Of a DNA stretch of 9,075 nucleotides, positions 1 to 7,108 are shown piece after piece (the first letter of the stretch is position 1; each line of letters opens with the position of its first letter). Both the position numbers and the translations under genes were made by a program. The DNA is from Actinomycetota bacterium. GTDB taxonomy: Bacteria > Actinomycetota > Thermoleophilia > Gaiellales > Gaiellaceae. Where the stretch lies: the NCBI GenBank assembly GCA_013695295.1, contig JACDAS010000049.1, forward strand, positions 1 to 9,075, read 5' to 3'. The notes under the pieces are model-generated. The model saw only the letters and a program-made list of their open reading frames with translations, was not told the origin of the DNA and ran no database searches.

Positions 1-1184
1 ACTACAGCGCCCTGCTGCTGCCCGCGCTCGCACGCCGGGTCGAGGTCGAGATCGCCCGCCCTGGTCGTTTCCGCTCCCGACCGCGTGGGGACGTCGCTCT
101 CTACCACGTCGGCAACGACCCCGAGGCACACGGCTGGATCGTCGACGCGCTGCGCCGGCGGCCCGGAGTGGTCGTGCTGCACGAGTTCGTCCTCCACCAC
201 CTCGTCTCGGGGCTGACGCTCGCCCGGGGCGACTCGGCCGGGTACCTGGACGCGCTCGAGCGTGAGCACGGCCTGGTCGGGCGGCTGCTCGGCTACGCGG
301 TGCTCGACAACCGGATCCCCCCGCTCTGGGAGACGAGGCCGGAGGACTTCCCGCTCGCGGGCGGGGTGCTCGAGCTCGCCACCGGCCTGGTCGTGCACTC
401 GCGGTACGTCGAGGGCCTGGCTCGGGCGGCGGGCTTCGAGCGGCCAATCTGGCGGATCCCGCACCCCGCCTGGGAGCCGCCCGCAGTGCCCGCTGCGGAC
501 GTCGGCGGGGCCCCCCTGGTCGGCTGCTTCGGGAACCTGAACGCGAGCAAGCGCATCCCGCAGCTGCTCGAGGCCTTTGCGAGCCTGCACCGTCGGCGGC
601 CCGCCGCGCGGCTCCTCCTCGTCGGGGCGGTCGCGCCGCGCTTCGACCTCGACCGGCGGCTGGAGCGCCTGCAGCTCGGGGACTCGGTCCAGCGAGAGGC
701 CTACGTGGACGGGGCCAGGCTCTGGGCGCTGATGGCGGCCTGCGACGTGTGCGTCAACCTCCGGGCCCCGACGATGGGGGAGACGTCGGGAACCGCGATC
801 CGGGCGCTCTCCCTGGGCAAGCCGCTCGTCGTCAGCGAGGTGGGCTGGTTCGCCGAGCTGCCGGGGGCCGCGGCCGTGAAGGTGCCGGTCGACGAGTCGG
901 AGACCGAGATGCTCGAGGCAGCACTGGAGCTCCTGGCGCGGAGCCCCGAGACCCGCGCGGCGATGGGGAGTGCAGCCCGCGCGACCGCCCTCGCCGAACA
1001 CGACCTCGAACGGGTCGCGGAGGCGTACGCCGCGGCGCTCGAGCAGGCAGCCGGCGGGGCCGCCGTCGCCGAGGCCGTCGCCTCGGACGTGGCGCGAGCG
1101 GCTTCCGAAATCGGGATCGAGCCGACCGACCCCGAGGTCGCCGAGCTCGGCCGCCGGCTGGGCGAGATCGGCCTTGGCCGGTAG
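1..1184 (+). CDS. GT4-like glycosyltransferase, 5' end outside the window
   Basis: The reading frame is open from base 3 to the TAG at 1182-1184 and shows 393 residues. The first visible residues (YSALLLPALARRVEVE) match the stretch that follows the N-terminal glycine-rich loop of GT-B enzymes, so perhaps only about 20 residues are missing. The GTG at 168 is therefore an internal valine codon, not the start. An acceptor-side N-terminal half carries YHVGND and LHEFVLHHLV (around residues 36-68). The C-terminal Rossmann half opens with GCFGNLNASKRIPQLLEAF and has the donor-site loop PTMGETSGTAIRALSLGKP (E260). The second Glu expected eight residues later is Ala268. A charged, helix-prone tail of about 40 residues ends the protein. 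It probably transfers a nucleotide-activated sugar to a lipid-linked glycan in the cytoplasm. Donor and acceptor cannot be read from the sequence. It is the first visible gene of the operon and slightly overlaps the next. Confidence 0.9.
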   Translation, partial: YSALLLPALARRVEVEIARPGRFRSRPRGDVALYHVGNDPEAHGWIVDALRRRPGVVVLHEFVLHHLVSGLTLARGDSAGYLDALEREHGLVGRLLGYAVLDNRIPPLWETRPEDFPLAGGVLELATGLVVHSRYVEGLARAAGFERPIWRIPHPAWEPPAVPAADVGGAPLVGCFGNLNASKRIPQLLEAFASLHRRRPAARLLLVGAVAPRFDLDRRLERLQLGDSVQREAYVDGARLWALMAACDVCVNLRAPTMGETSGTAIRALSLGKPLVVSEVGWFAELPGAAAVKVPVDESETEMLEAALELLARSPETRAAMGSAARATALAEHDLERVAEAYAAALEQAAGGAAVAEAVASDVARAASEIGIEPTDPEVAELGRRLGEIGLGR

Positions 1185-3276
1185 GGCCGCGACGGCCCGG
1201 CGCCCGCGGGTGCTCGCGCTGCCGCTCGTGCGCGCAATTCCGGCCTGGGCGTGGCTCACCGGGCTCGTCGCGGTGTCGACTGTCGTCCGCTACGGGCTCG
1301 GTCGCCGGATCGTCGCGCCGTGGATCTTCGTCGACGAGCTGATCTACTCGGAGCTCGCGAAGAGCTTCGCCGACGGTGGCCGGTTCCTCGTCCGGGACCA
1401 TGCGACCGCCGCCTACGGCATCGTCTACCCCGTCCTGATCGCGCCCGCCTGGGCCCTCTTCGCCGCGGTCCCGGACGCCTACGCCGCCGCGAAGGCGATC
1501 AACGCCCTTGTGATGTCGCTCGCGGCCGTGCCCGCGTACCTCCTCGCGCGGCGGCTGCTCGGGCCGGGGCTCTCGCTGCTCGCCGCGGTGCTCACCGTCT
1601 CGGTCCCGTCGATGGTCTACACGGGCGTCCTCATGACGGAGAACGCCTTCTATCCGCTCTTCCTCTGTGCCGCGCTCGCGCTCGTGCTCTGGCTCGAGCG
1701 GCCGACGCCGGTGAGGACGCTGCTCCTCCTCGGCCTCTGCGGCGTGGCGTTCCTCACCCGCGCACAGGCGATCGCGCTCGTTCCCGCGGTCCTGACGGCG
1801 CCGCTCCTGCTCGCGGGACGGGCAGCCTGGCGCCGGTACCGCCTCCTCTACGTCCTCGTCGGCGCCGGAGCGTTGCTCGTCGTGGTCGTCCAGGCGGCGC
1901 GCGGGGCGTCTCCGCTCGGCGTGCTCGGCGCCTACCAGGTGGCGAGCGAGCGCCACTTCGAGGTCTCCGACGTCTCCCGCTGGTTCCTCTACCACGTCGC
2001 CGAGCTCGACCTGTCGCTCGGGATCCTCCCGTTCGCCGCGCTGATCGTGCTCGCGGGCCTGGGGCGGCGCCTGCCGTACCCCGCGCGGGTCTTCGTGGCC
2101 GCCGCTGTGCCGCTCGCGTTCTGGCTCGTGCTCGAGGTGGCGGCGTTCGCCTCGGTCGAGTCCCTGCGGATCGAGGAGCGGAACATGTTCTACGTCGCCC
2201 CGCTCTTCCTGATCGCGCTCCTCGTCTGGATCGACCAGGGCCTGCCCAGGCCACCGGGGCTGGTGGCGGCCGCTGCGATCGTCGCCGCGGTGCTGCCGGG
2301 CGTGCTCCCCTACCACACGCTGATCAACCTGAACGCGGTCTCGGACACGCTCGCGATCCTGCCGGTCTGGTCGCTCCACCCTTCACCCTTCACGCTCGAC
2401 GAGCTGCCGGCGGTGGTGATGCTCGGGTCGGCCGCGGCGGCGCTCGTGCTCTACTTCTGCCCGCGCCGCTACGCCCTCGCGCTGCCCGCGCTCGTGCTCC
2501 TGTACTTCGTCGCCTCCTACAAGCCCGTCGAGGGCAAGCACCGGGCCGCGGCGCTCGGAGCCCTCTTCGCCGGGATCACGAACCCGCACCGCGACTGGAT
2601 CGACCGTGCCGTCGGGCGGGACGCCGATGTCGTGGCGATCTGGTCCGGGAACACCGAGCGACAGGTGATCTGGGAGAACGAGATCTTCAACCGCAGCGTC
2701 GGCACCGTCTACGACCTCGCGCCGCGCTTCTCGGCCGGGGTAGCCGAGACCTCGGTCTCCCTGGATCGCCGGACGGGGCTGCTACTCGCCGGAGGCCGCT
2801 CCGTCCGGGCACGCTACGCGCTCGCCGACGGCTCGGTGGCGCTCCAGGGGAGCGTGGTCGCGCGAGACGTGCACAAGGGCGTGCTCCTCTACAGGGTGGA
2901 CGGGGCGCTGCGGCAGGTCTCACGGGTCGAGGGGCTCTACCCGCAGGACACGTGGTCCGGGCCGAGCGTGACCTACACCCGCCTGGCCTGCGGAGGCGGG
3001 GTGCTCACCGTGCTGCTCCAGAGCGACCCTGGCCTGTTCGAACGCGCGCAGACGGTGACGGCGTCGGTTCGAGGCCGGCGGGTCGCCCGGGTGCAGGTGG
3101 AGCCGGTGGGGACGCGCGTGCTCCGCGTCCCGCTCGAGGCGAGCGGCGGAACGTGCGTCGCCCGCTTCGAGATCTCCCCGACCGCGATTCCGGCGGTCGT
3201 GACCGGTGGCAAGAGTCAGGACGCGCGCGTGCTGGGGATCCACTTCAACCGCTTCTCGTACGCGCCGCCGGGGTGA
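1174..3276 (+). CDS. GT-C (GT39/PMT-like) membrane glycosyltransferase with soluble C-terminal region
   Basis: The product is 700 residues if it starts at TTG 1174, which overlaps the previous gene by 11 bases and has a weak GGCGAG seven bases upstream. GTG 1210 (688 residues) is the alternative. An ATG at 970 is in frame but lies deep inside the previous gene. About 12 hydrophobic segments lie between residues 24 and 447. The first extramembrane loop has VDELIYSE with the Asp54-Glu55 pair expected of GT-C enzymes, which use polyprenyl-phosphate sugars on the outer membrane face. ERNMFY (336-341) leads into a later helix. Residues 450-700 are not hydrophobic. An alpha/beta-looking part (DWIDRAVGRDADVVAIWSGN, then WENEIFNRSVGTVYDL) is followed by a strand-rich part with Cys606 and Cys661, which could form a disulfide if the domain is outside the cell. 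Fold and topology are reliable; donor and acceptor are unknown. Confidence 0.87.
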   Translation: MAGRAATARRPRVLALPLVRAIPAWAWLTGLVAVSTVVRYGLGRRIVAPWIFVDELIYSELAKSFADGGRFLVRDHATAAYGIVYPVLIAPAWALFAAVPDAYAAAKAINALVMSLAAVPAYLLARRLLGPGLSLLAAVLTVSVPSMVYTGVLMTENAFYPLFLCAALALVLWLERPTPVRTLLLLGLCGVAFLTRAQAIALVPAVLTAPLLLAGRAAWRRYRLLYVLVGAGALLVVVVQAARGASPLGVLGAYQVASERHFEVSDVSRWFLYHVAELDLSLGILPFAALIVLAGLGRRLPYPARVFVAAAVPLAFWLVLEVAAFASVESLRIEERNMFYVAPLFLIALLVWIDQGLPRPPGLVAAAAIVAAVLPGVLPYHTLINLNAVSDTLAILPVWSLHPSPFTLDELPAVVMLGSAAAALVLYFCPRRYALALPALVLLYFVASYKPVEGKHRAAALGALFAGITNPHRDWIDRAVGRDADVVAIWSGNTERQVIWENEIFNRSVGTVYDLAPRFSAGVAETSVSLDRRTGLLLAGGRSVRARYALADGSVALQGSVVARDVHKGVLLYRVDGALRQVSRVEGLYPQDTWSGPSVTYTRLACGGGVLTVLLQSDPGLFERAQTVTASVRGRRVARVQVEPVGTRVLRVPLEASGGTCVARFEISPTAIPAVVTGGKSQDARVLGIHFNRFSYAPPG

Positions 3277-4352
3277 GGATCGCTTTCGACGTCTCTCCGC
3301 TCTCGCACCCGCGGACGGGGATCGGCAACTACATCATGGGCTCCCTCGCCGGGCTCGCGCGCGCAGCGGGCGCGGACCACGAGCTCGTCGCCTTCGCGCC
3401 GACGAGCCCGCAGGGACTCCGGGCGATCCCGCAGGCGCTCGCCGGGATCCCGGCCTCGCTCTCACTCCGGTTCCTGCCGTTCGCACACCACTGGCGGCAG
3501 GCGTGGAGCCGGCTCGGGCGACCGGCCCTGGAGCGATTCCTCGGCCCGGTCGACGTCCTGCACTTCTCGGATTGGATGTACCCGCCGCAGCGGGGCGGGG
3601 TCCGCGCGACGACGGTGCACGACCTCGTACCGCTTCGGTTCCCGGAGTGGGCGACGCCCCGGACTCGCCGCATGCACGGGGCGAAGTACGCGAACGCTGC
3701 CCGCACCTGTCACCTCCTCTTCTGCAACTCCGAGGCGACGGCCCGGGACGTGCGGGAGCGGCTCGGCGTCGAGCCGGAGCGGCTGCGGGTGGCCTATCCG
3801 GGGGTCGGGGAGGCGTTCGGCCCGGACGGGGATCGCGCCGAGCTCGACGGGCCGTATGCCCTCACCGTCTCGACCCTCGAGCCCCGAAAGAACCTCGAGA
3901 CGCTCGTCGAGGCTCACCGGCTGCTCGCGGGGACGCTCTCACTCGCGGTCGCGGGCGGCGAGGGTTGGGGGCCGCAGCCGCTCCTCGACCGCCCGGGCAT
4001 CCGGCGCCTGGGATTCGTCGAGAACGAGGAGCTCGCGCGCCTCTACCGCGGGGCCGCGGCGTTCGTCTTTCCGTCGCGCTTCGAGGGGTTCGGAATCCCG
4101 GTGCTCGAGGCGATGGCGAGCGGCGTCCCGTGCGTCGTCTCCTCACACCCCTCGCTCGACGAGGCCAGCGGGAATGCGGCCGTTCGAGTCGACCCCGAGG
4201 ACGCCGCGGCGATCGCGGCCGGGATCGAGCGGGCCCTGAGGGAACGGGGTGAGCTCGTCCCGCGCGGCCTTGCCCACGCCGCGCGCTTCAGCTGGGACGG
4301 GACGGGCCGCGTCCTACTCCGGGGCTACGAGGAGGCGCATGCCGGTCTCTGA
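3273..4352 (+). CDS. GT4 glycosyltransferase, MtfB-like (tandem paralogue 1 of 3)
   Basis: This is a 359-residue GT-B enzyme. The GTG at 3273 overlaps the preceding TGA as GTGA. It gives MRIAFDVSPL followed by the glycine loop TGIGNY, which the next in-frame ATG (3336) would remove. No good ribosome binding site precedes it, so translation probably depends on coupling. Family landmarks are TVHDLVPLRFPEW (His116), CNSEATARDV, the phosphate-binding STLEPRKN (Glu203, Arg205, Lys206) and an intact EX7E donor motif FEGFGIPVLEAMASG (Glu271, Glu279). These resemble the MtfB group of GT4, whose known members are mannosyltransferases building O-antigen mannans. A GDP-mannose donor is plausible by family, but substrate cannot be assigned by reading. 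No signal peptide or membrane span is seen, so it should be cytoplasmic or membrane-associated. It is the first of three adjacent relatives. Confidence 0.93.
   Translation: MRIAFDVSPLSHPRTGIGNYIMGSLAGLARAAGADHELVAFAPTSPQGLRAIPQALAGIPASLSLRFLPFAHHWRQAWSRLGRPALERFLGPVDVLHFSDWMYPPQRGGVRATTVHDLVPLRFPEWATPRTRRMHGAKYANAARTCHLLFCNSEATARDVRERLGVEPERLRVAYPGVGEAFGPDGDRAELDGPYALTVSTLEPRKNLETLVEAHRLLAGTLSLAVAGGEGWGPQPLLDRPGIRRLGFVENEELARLYRGAAAFVFPSRFEGFGIPVLEAMASGVPCVVSSHPSLDEASGNAAVRVDPEDAAAIAAGIERALRERGELVPRGLAHAARFSWDGTGRVLLRGYEEAHAGL
4329..4335 (+). promoter_or_regulatory. Shine-Dalgarno site for GT4 paralogue 2
   Basis: GAGGAGG lies three bases before the ATG at 4339, inside the last codons of the previous gene, where it encodes part of Tyr-Glu-Glu-Ala. 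It is the strongest ribosome binding site in the window and fixes the start at 4339 rather than at the more upstream in-frame GTG (4249). The spacing is shorter than usual. Confidence 0.65.
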
Positions 4353-5334
4353 CCGGCTGCGGGTCGGTCTGGACGTGGCGGCGCTCGCCCAGACGCGGGC
4401 GGGGACGGCGCGATACGTCAACGGCCTCCTCGAGCATGCTCCGGTCGACTACGTCCGGCTCGGCTGGGGTGGGAGCGGAAGGCTCGCCGCGGCGGCGCGC
4501 GACGTGATCTGGTACCCCGCCTGGCTCCCGGAGACGGCGGCGCGGGCCGAGATCGACCTGCTCCACTGCCCGACCTTCAGAGCCCCGCTCGGGGGTGAGG
4601 TGCCGCTCGTCGTTACGGTTCACGACCTGGCCGTCCTGCGCCACCCGGGGACGTTCAACCGCTGGACGCGCGCCTACAGCCGCGTCGCCGTCCCACGGGT
4701 GGCCGGGGCGGCCGAGCTCCTGATCGCCGTGTCGGAGTTCACGAAGCGCGAGCTCGTCGAGCTGCTCCGCGTGCCGGAGCGCAAGGTGCGGGTAATCCCG
4801 AACGGGGTCGGCGAGCCGTTCTCCCCCGCCGGGCCCGCGGCCGGCGGCGACTACGTCCTGACCGTCGCGACGCTCGAGCCGCGCAAGAACCTGGAGCGAC
4901 TGGTGGTCGCGACCGAGCGGCTCGGGGTGGAGCTTCGGGTGGCCGGCGCGCGAGGCTGGGGTCGCGTCCGGCTCGGCGGCGATCGCGTCCGCTGGCTCGG
5001 CGAGCAGCCCGACGAGGCGCTCGCCGGGCTCTACCGGGGTGCGGCCTGCGTTGCCTACCCGTCGCTCTACGAGGGCTTCGGGCTTCCCCTCGTGGAGGCG
5101 ATGGCCTGCGGGACGCCGGTCGTCACGAGCGCCGGCGGCGCCCTCGAGGAGGTCGCGGGCGGCGCGGCGGTGCTCGTCGACCCGCTCGAGCCGGGGTCGA
5201 TCGCGGCGGGAATCGAGCGCGCCGTGGCCTCCCGCGACCGCCTGCGTCGAGCGGGCCTCGCACGGGCCCGCGACTTCGACTGGGCCGCGACGGCACGGGC
5301 GACGGTCGACGTCTACCGGGAGCTGGCTGCATGA
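4339..5334 (+). CDS. GT4 glycosyltransferase, MtfB-like (tandem paralogue 2 of 3)
   Basis: This is a 331-residue GT-B enzyme from ATG 4339, overlapping the previous gene by 14 bases. The N-terminus RVGLDVAALAQTRAGTARYVNGLL aligns with paralogue 1, with TRAGTARY in place of the TGIGNY loop. VVTVHDLAVLRHPGTF holds His95. AVSEFTKRELVELL and IPNGVGEPF are followed by VATLEPRKN (Glu180, Arg182, Lys183) and an intact EX7E motif YEGFGLPLVEAMACG (Glu245, Glu253). It ends FDWAATARATVDVYREL, again like its neighbours. It is 28 residues shorter than paralogue 1, mainly in the N-terminal acceptor half, which may mean a different acceptor. It is predicted to be a retaining transferase working in the cytoplasm on a lipid-linked glycan. 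The fold and family are clear; the sugar and linkage are not. Confidence 0.93.
   Translation: MPVSDRLRVGLDVAALAQTRAGTARYVNGLLEHAPVDYVRLGWGGSGRLAAAARDVIWYPAWLPETAARAEIDLLHCPTFRAPLGGEVPLVVTVHDLAVLRHPGTFNRWTRAYSRVAVPRVAGAAELLIAVSEFTKRELVELLRVPERKVRVIPNGVGEPFSPAGPAAGGDYVLTVATLEPRKNLERLVVATERLGVELRVAGARGWGRVRLGGDRVRWLGEQPDEALAGLYRGAACVAYPSLYEGFGLPLVEAMACGTPVVTSAGGALEEVAGGAAVLVDPLEPGSIAAGIERAVASRDRLRRAGLARARDFDWAATARATVDVYRELAA
5318..5322 (+). promoter_or_regulatory. Shine-Dalgarno site for GT4 paralogue 3
   Basis: GGGAG stands eight bases before the ATG at 5331, a normal spacing. It lies inside the codons for the conserved Tyr-Arg-Glu near the C-terminus of the previous gene. Confidence 0.6.
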
Positions 5335-6350
5335 GCGCGCCGCTCGTGGTGGTGGACGCCGACGTGCTCGGCCGCCAGCGAACCGGGGACGAGACGTACG
5401 TCGAGAATCTCCTCCGCGAGCTGCCCAAGGCCGCTGCCGGAGCGTTCCGACTCGCAGCCGTCACCCGCCACCCCGGTCTGGTGCCGGCGGGGGTCGAGCC
5501 GGTCCACCTGCCCGCGCACGTCCAGGAGCTGCGGATGGCCTGGTCGCTGCCGCGGCTCCTCGCCCGCCTGCGGCCGGCGCTCGCCCACTTCCAGCATTCG
5601 CTGCCTCTGCGCTGCCCGTGCCCGGCCGTGGTCACCGTGCACGACCTCTCGTTCGAGCGCGACCCGGGTTTGATGGGCCGCCTCGACCGCCTGACCTTTC
5701 GCCTCGCCGTCCCGCGGTCGGCCCGGCGGGCCGCGCGGGTGCTCGCCGTCTCCGAGCGGACGAAGCGGGATCTGGTCGAGCTGTACGGCATCCCACCCGG
5801 TCGGATCGCCGTGACGCCGAACGGGGTCGACCCGGCGTTCGGCCCGGGGGTCCCGCACGAGGACGGGTACCTCCTGTTCGTCGGGGCGCTCCAGGCGCGC
5901 AAGGATCCCCTCGCGGCCGCGAGCGCCGCCGCGACGCTCGGCCGGCAGCTCGTGGTCGTCGGGCCGCGCAAGGACAAGGCCCTCGCCCAGGAGCTCGAGC
6001 GGCGGGGAGCCGACCTGCGAGGGTACGTCTCGAAGCCCGAGCTGGCGGAGCTGTACCGCGGCGCCGCATGCCTCGTCCTGCCCTCGCGCTTCGAGGGGTT
6101 CGGCCTGCCGGTGCTCGAGGCGCTGGCGAGCGGCACGCCCGTCGTGGCCGGCCCCGACGCCGCGCTCCGCGAGGTCGCCGGCGATGCGGCGCTCTATGCG
6201 GCGAATGACGACCTCGCGGCGACGATCGAGCGGGCGATCGCCGAGCGGGAGCGGCTGCGCGCCGCCGGCTTCGAGCGCGCGAAGATGTTCAGCTGGGCCG
6301 AGACCGCGCGCAAGACCGTCGCGGCCTACCGGGAGGTGCTCGGGCTGTGA
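5331..6350 (+). CDS. GT4 glycosyltransferase, MtfB-like (tandem paralogue 3 of 3)
   Basis: This is a 339-residue GT-B enzyme. Its ATG overlaps the previous stop as ATGA (5331-5334) behind a well-placed GGGAG. The N-terminus has VVVDADVLGRQRTGDETYVENLL, followed by VVTVHDLSFERDPGLM (His104), AVSERTKRDLVELYGI and VTPNGVDPAFGPG. The EX7E motif FEGFGLPVLEALASG is intact (Glu255, Glu263). The usual LEPRKN is changed to LQARKDP: Gln188 replaces Glu, while Arg190 and Lys191 remain. DNA around the EX7E motif (6081-6134) is nearly identical to that of paralogue 1 (4071-4124), by eye about 49 of 54 bases, supporting duplication. It is predicted to add a sugar, possibly mannose by family resemblance, in the cytoplasm. 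The altered loop hints at a different donor or specificity, which is inference only. Confidence 0.93.
   Translation: MSAPLVVVDADVLGRQRTGDETYVENLLRELPKAAAGAFRLAAVTRHPGLVPAGVEPVHLPAHVQELRMAWSLPRLLARLRPALAHFQHSLPLRCPCPAVVTVHDLSFERDPGLMGRLDRLTFRLAVPRSARRAARVLAVSERTKRDLVELYGIPPGRIAVTPNGVDPAFGPGVPHEDGYLLFVGALQARKDPLAAASAAATLGRQLVVVGPRKDKALAQELERRGADLRGYVSKPELAELYRGAACLVLPSRFEGFGLPVLEALASGTPVVAGPDAALREVAGDAALYAANDDLAATIERAIAERERLRAAGFERAKMFSWAETARKTVAAYREVLGL
6331..6336 (+). promoter_or_regulatory. Shine-Dalgarno site for the GT2 gene
   Basis: GGGAGG lies ten bases before the GTG at 6347, within the Tyr-Arg-Glu-Val codons at the end of the third GT4 gene. It supports the GTG start, which makes a GTGA overlap with the upstream stop. 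Confidence 0.6.
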
Positions 6351-7108
6351 GGATCTCGGCAGTCGTCGTCTCGCACGGACACGCGGCGGAGCTCGCCGAG
6401 TCGCTGCCCGCACTGCTCCCGCAGGTGGACGAGGCCGTCCTCGTCTCGAACGTCCCGGGCAGTGTCGGCGAGGTGCCGCCGGGAGTGATCCTGGTCGAGA
6501 ACACAAGGCCGCTCGGCTACGCGGCAAACCTCAACGTCGCGATCGCGCGGACGAGCGGGCGCTTTGTCTTGGTCTCGAACCCCGACGCCGTGCCCGAGCC
6601 GGGCGCCGTCTCGACGCTCGCGCGCTTCGCGGAGGCCCACCCGCGCTGCGGCGTCGCGGCGCCGAGGCTGCTCGACCCCGACGGCTCGCCCCAACCGTCG
6701 CGGCGCCGCTTCCCGACGGTCGCCGGCACGCTTGTCAGACGTACGCCCCTCCGGCTCCTCTTCCCGCCGCTCGAGCGCCAGCGGGCCCACTACGGGCTCG
6801 AAGAGCGGCCGACCGAGCCCGTGCTGGCCGACTGGATGCTCGGCGGTTCGCTCCTTCTGCGCCGGGAGATGCTCGACGAGCTCGGGGGCTACGACGGGGG
6901 CTTCCGGATGTACGGCGAGGAGATCGACCTCTGCTACCGGGCCGCGAAGGCAGGCTGGGAGCGCTGGTACGTGCCCGAGGCCGTCGTCCGCCACCGCTGG
7001 GACGCGCTCACCGATCGGAGCTTCCTGACCCGGCGGACGCTCTGGCACTGGCGGAGCGTCGCCCGCTTTGTCCGCAAGCACCCCGAGCGGCTGCTCGCCC
7101 TGCGATGA
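6347..7108 (+). CDS. GT2 glycosyltransferase, rhamnosyltransferase (WbbL)-like
   Basis: This is a 253-residue GT-A enzyme from GTG 6347, sharing GTGA with the upstream stop. It opens with MRISAVVVSHGHAAEL, the usual first strand of GT2. LGYAANLNVAIARTSGRFVLVSNPDAVPEPGAV contains the metal-binding NPD (Asp80). ADWMLGGSLLLRREML (Asp162) and MYGEEIDLCYRAAKAGW (Glu191, Glu192, Asp194) complete the acceptor/catalytic end typical of the WbbL-type group, which often uses dTDP-rhamnose. One feature is unusual: the second strand reads VLVSNVPGS (residues 31-39) where most relatives have a V-D-N-G/A-S type motif, so the nucleotide-contacting Asp is not at its usual place. The protein has no clear membrane span and should act at the inner membrane face. 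A role adding a sugar to the same glycan as the GT4 enzymes follows from the operon context. The sugar is not proven. Confidence 0.9.
   Translation: MRISAVVVSHGHAAELAESLPALLPQVDEAVLVSNVPGSVGEVPPGVILVENTRPLGYAANLNVAIARTSGRFVLVSNPDAVPEPGAVSTLARFAEAHPRCGVAAPRLLDPDGSPQPSRRRFPTVAGTLVRRTPLRLLFPPLERQRAHYGLEERPTEPVLADWMLGGSLLLRREMLDELGGYDGGFRMYGEEIDLCYRAAKAGWERWYVPEAVVRHRWDALTDRSFLTRRTLWHWRSVARFVRKHPERLLALR

Noticed and set aside
970..1173. An ATG at 970 as the start of the GT-C gene.
   Set aside because: It would overlap the previous gene by over 200 bases, and the added residues are Ser/Arg/Pro-rich shadow sequence ahead of a natural membrane-protein N-terminus.
832..2379. A 515-codon open frame on the - strand opposite the first two genes.
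   Set aside because: Its product is a run of Arg, Glu, Asp, Gly and Pro with no recognisable domain, and it straddles two real genes. This is the usual antisense shadow of very GC-rich coding DNA.
2379..2392. A tandem seven-base repeat (CCCTTCA twice) inside the GT-C gene as a slippage or phase-variation site.
   Set aside because: Only two copies, and the reading frame continues normally through them. Too short to support phase variation.
1251..3272. The long upstream extension of the first MtfB-like gene, which would make a 1033-residue protein.
   Set aside because: The extension is Arg/Ala-rich shadow translation of the GT-C gene. The homologous protein begins at GTG 3273 with MRIAFDVSPL.
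5313..6527. A 404-codon open frame on the - strand across the third GT4 and GT2 genes.
   Set aside because: Arg/Ala/Gly/Pro-rich, no family resemblance, and it spans the overlapping junction of two well-supported + strand genes.
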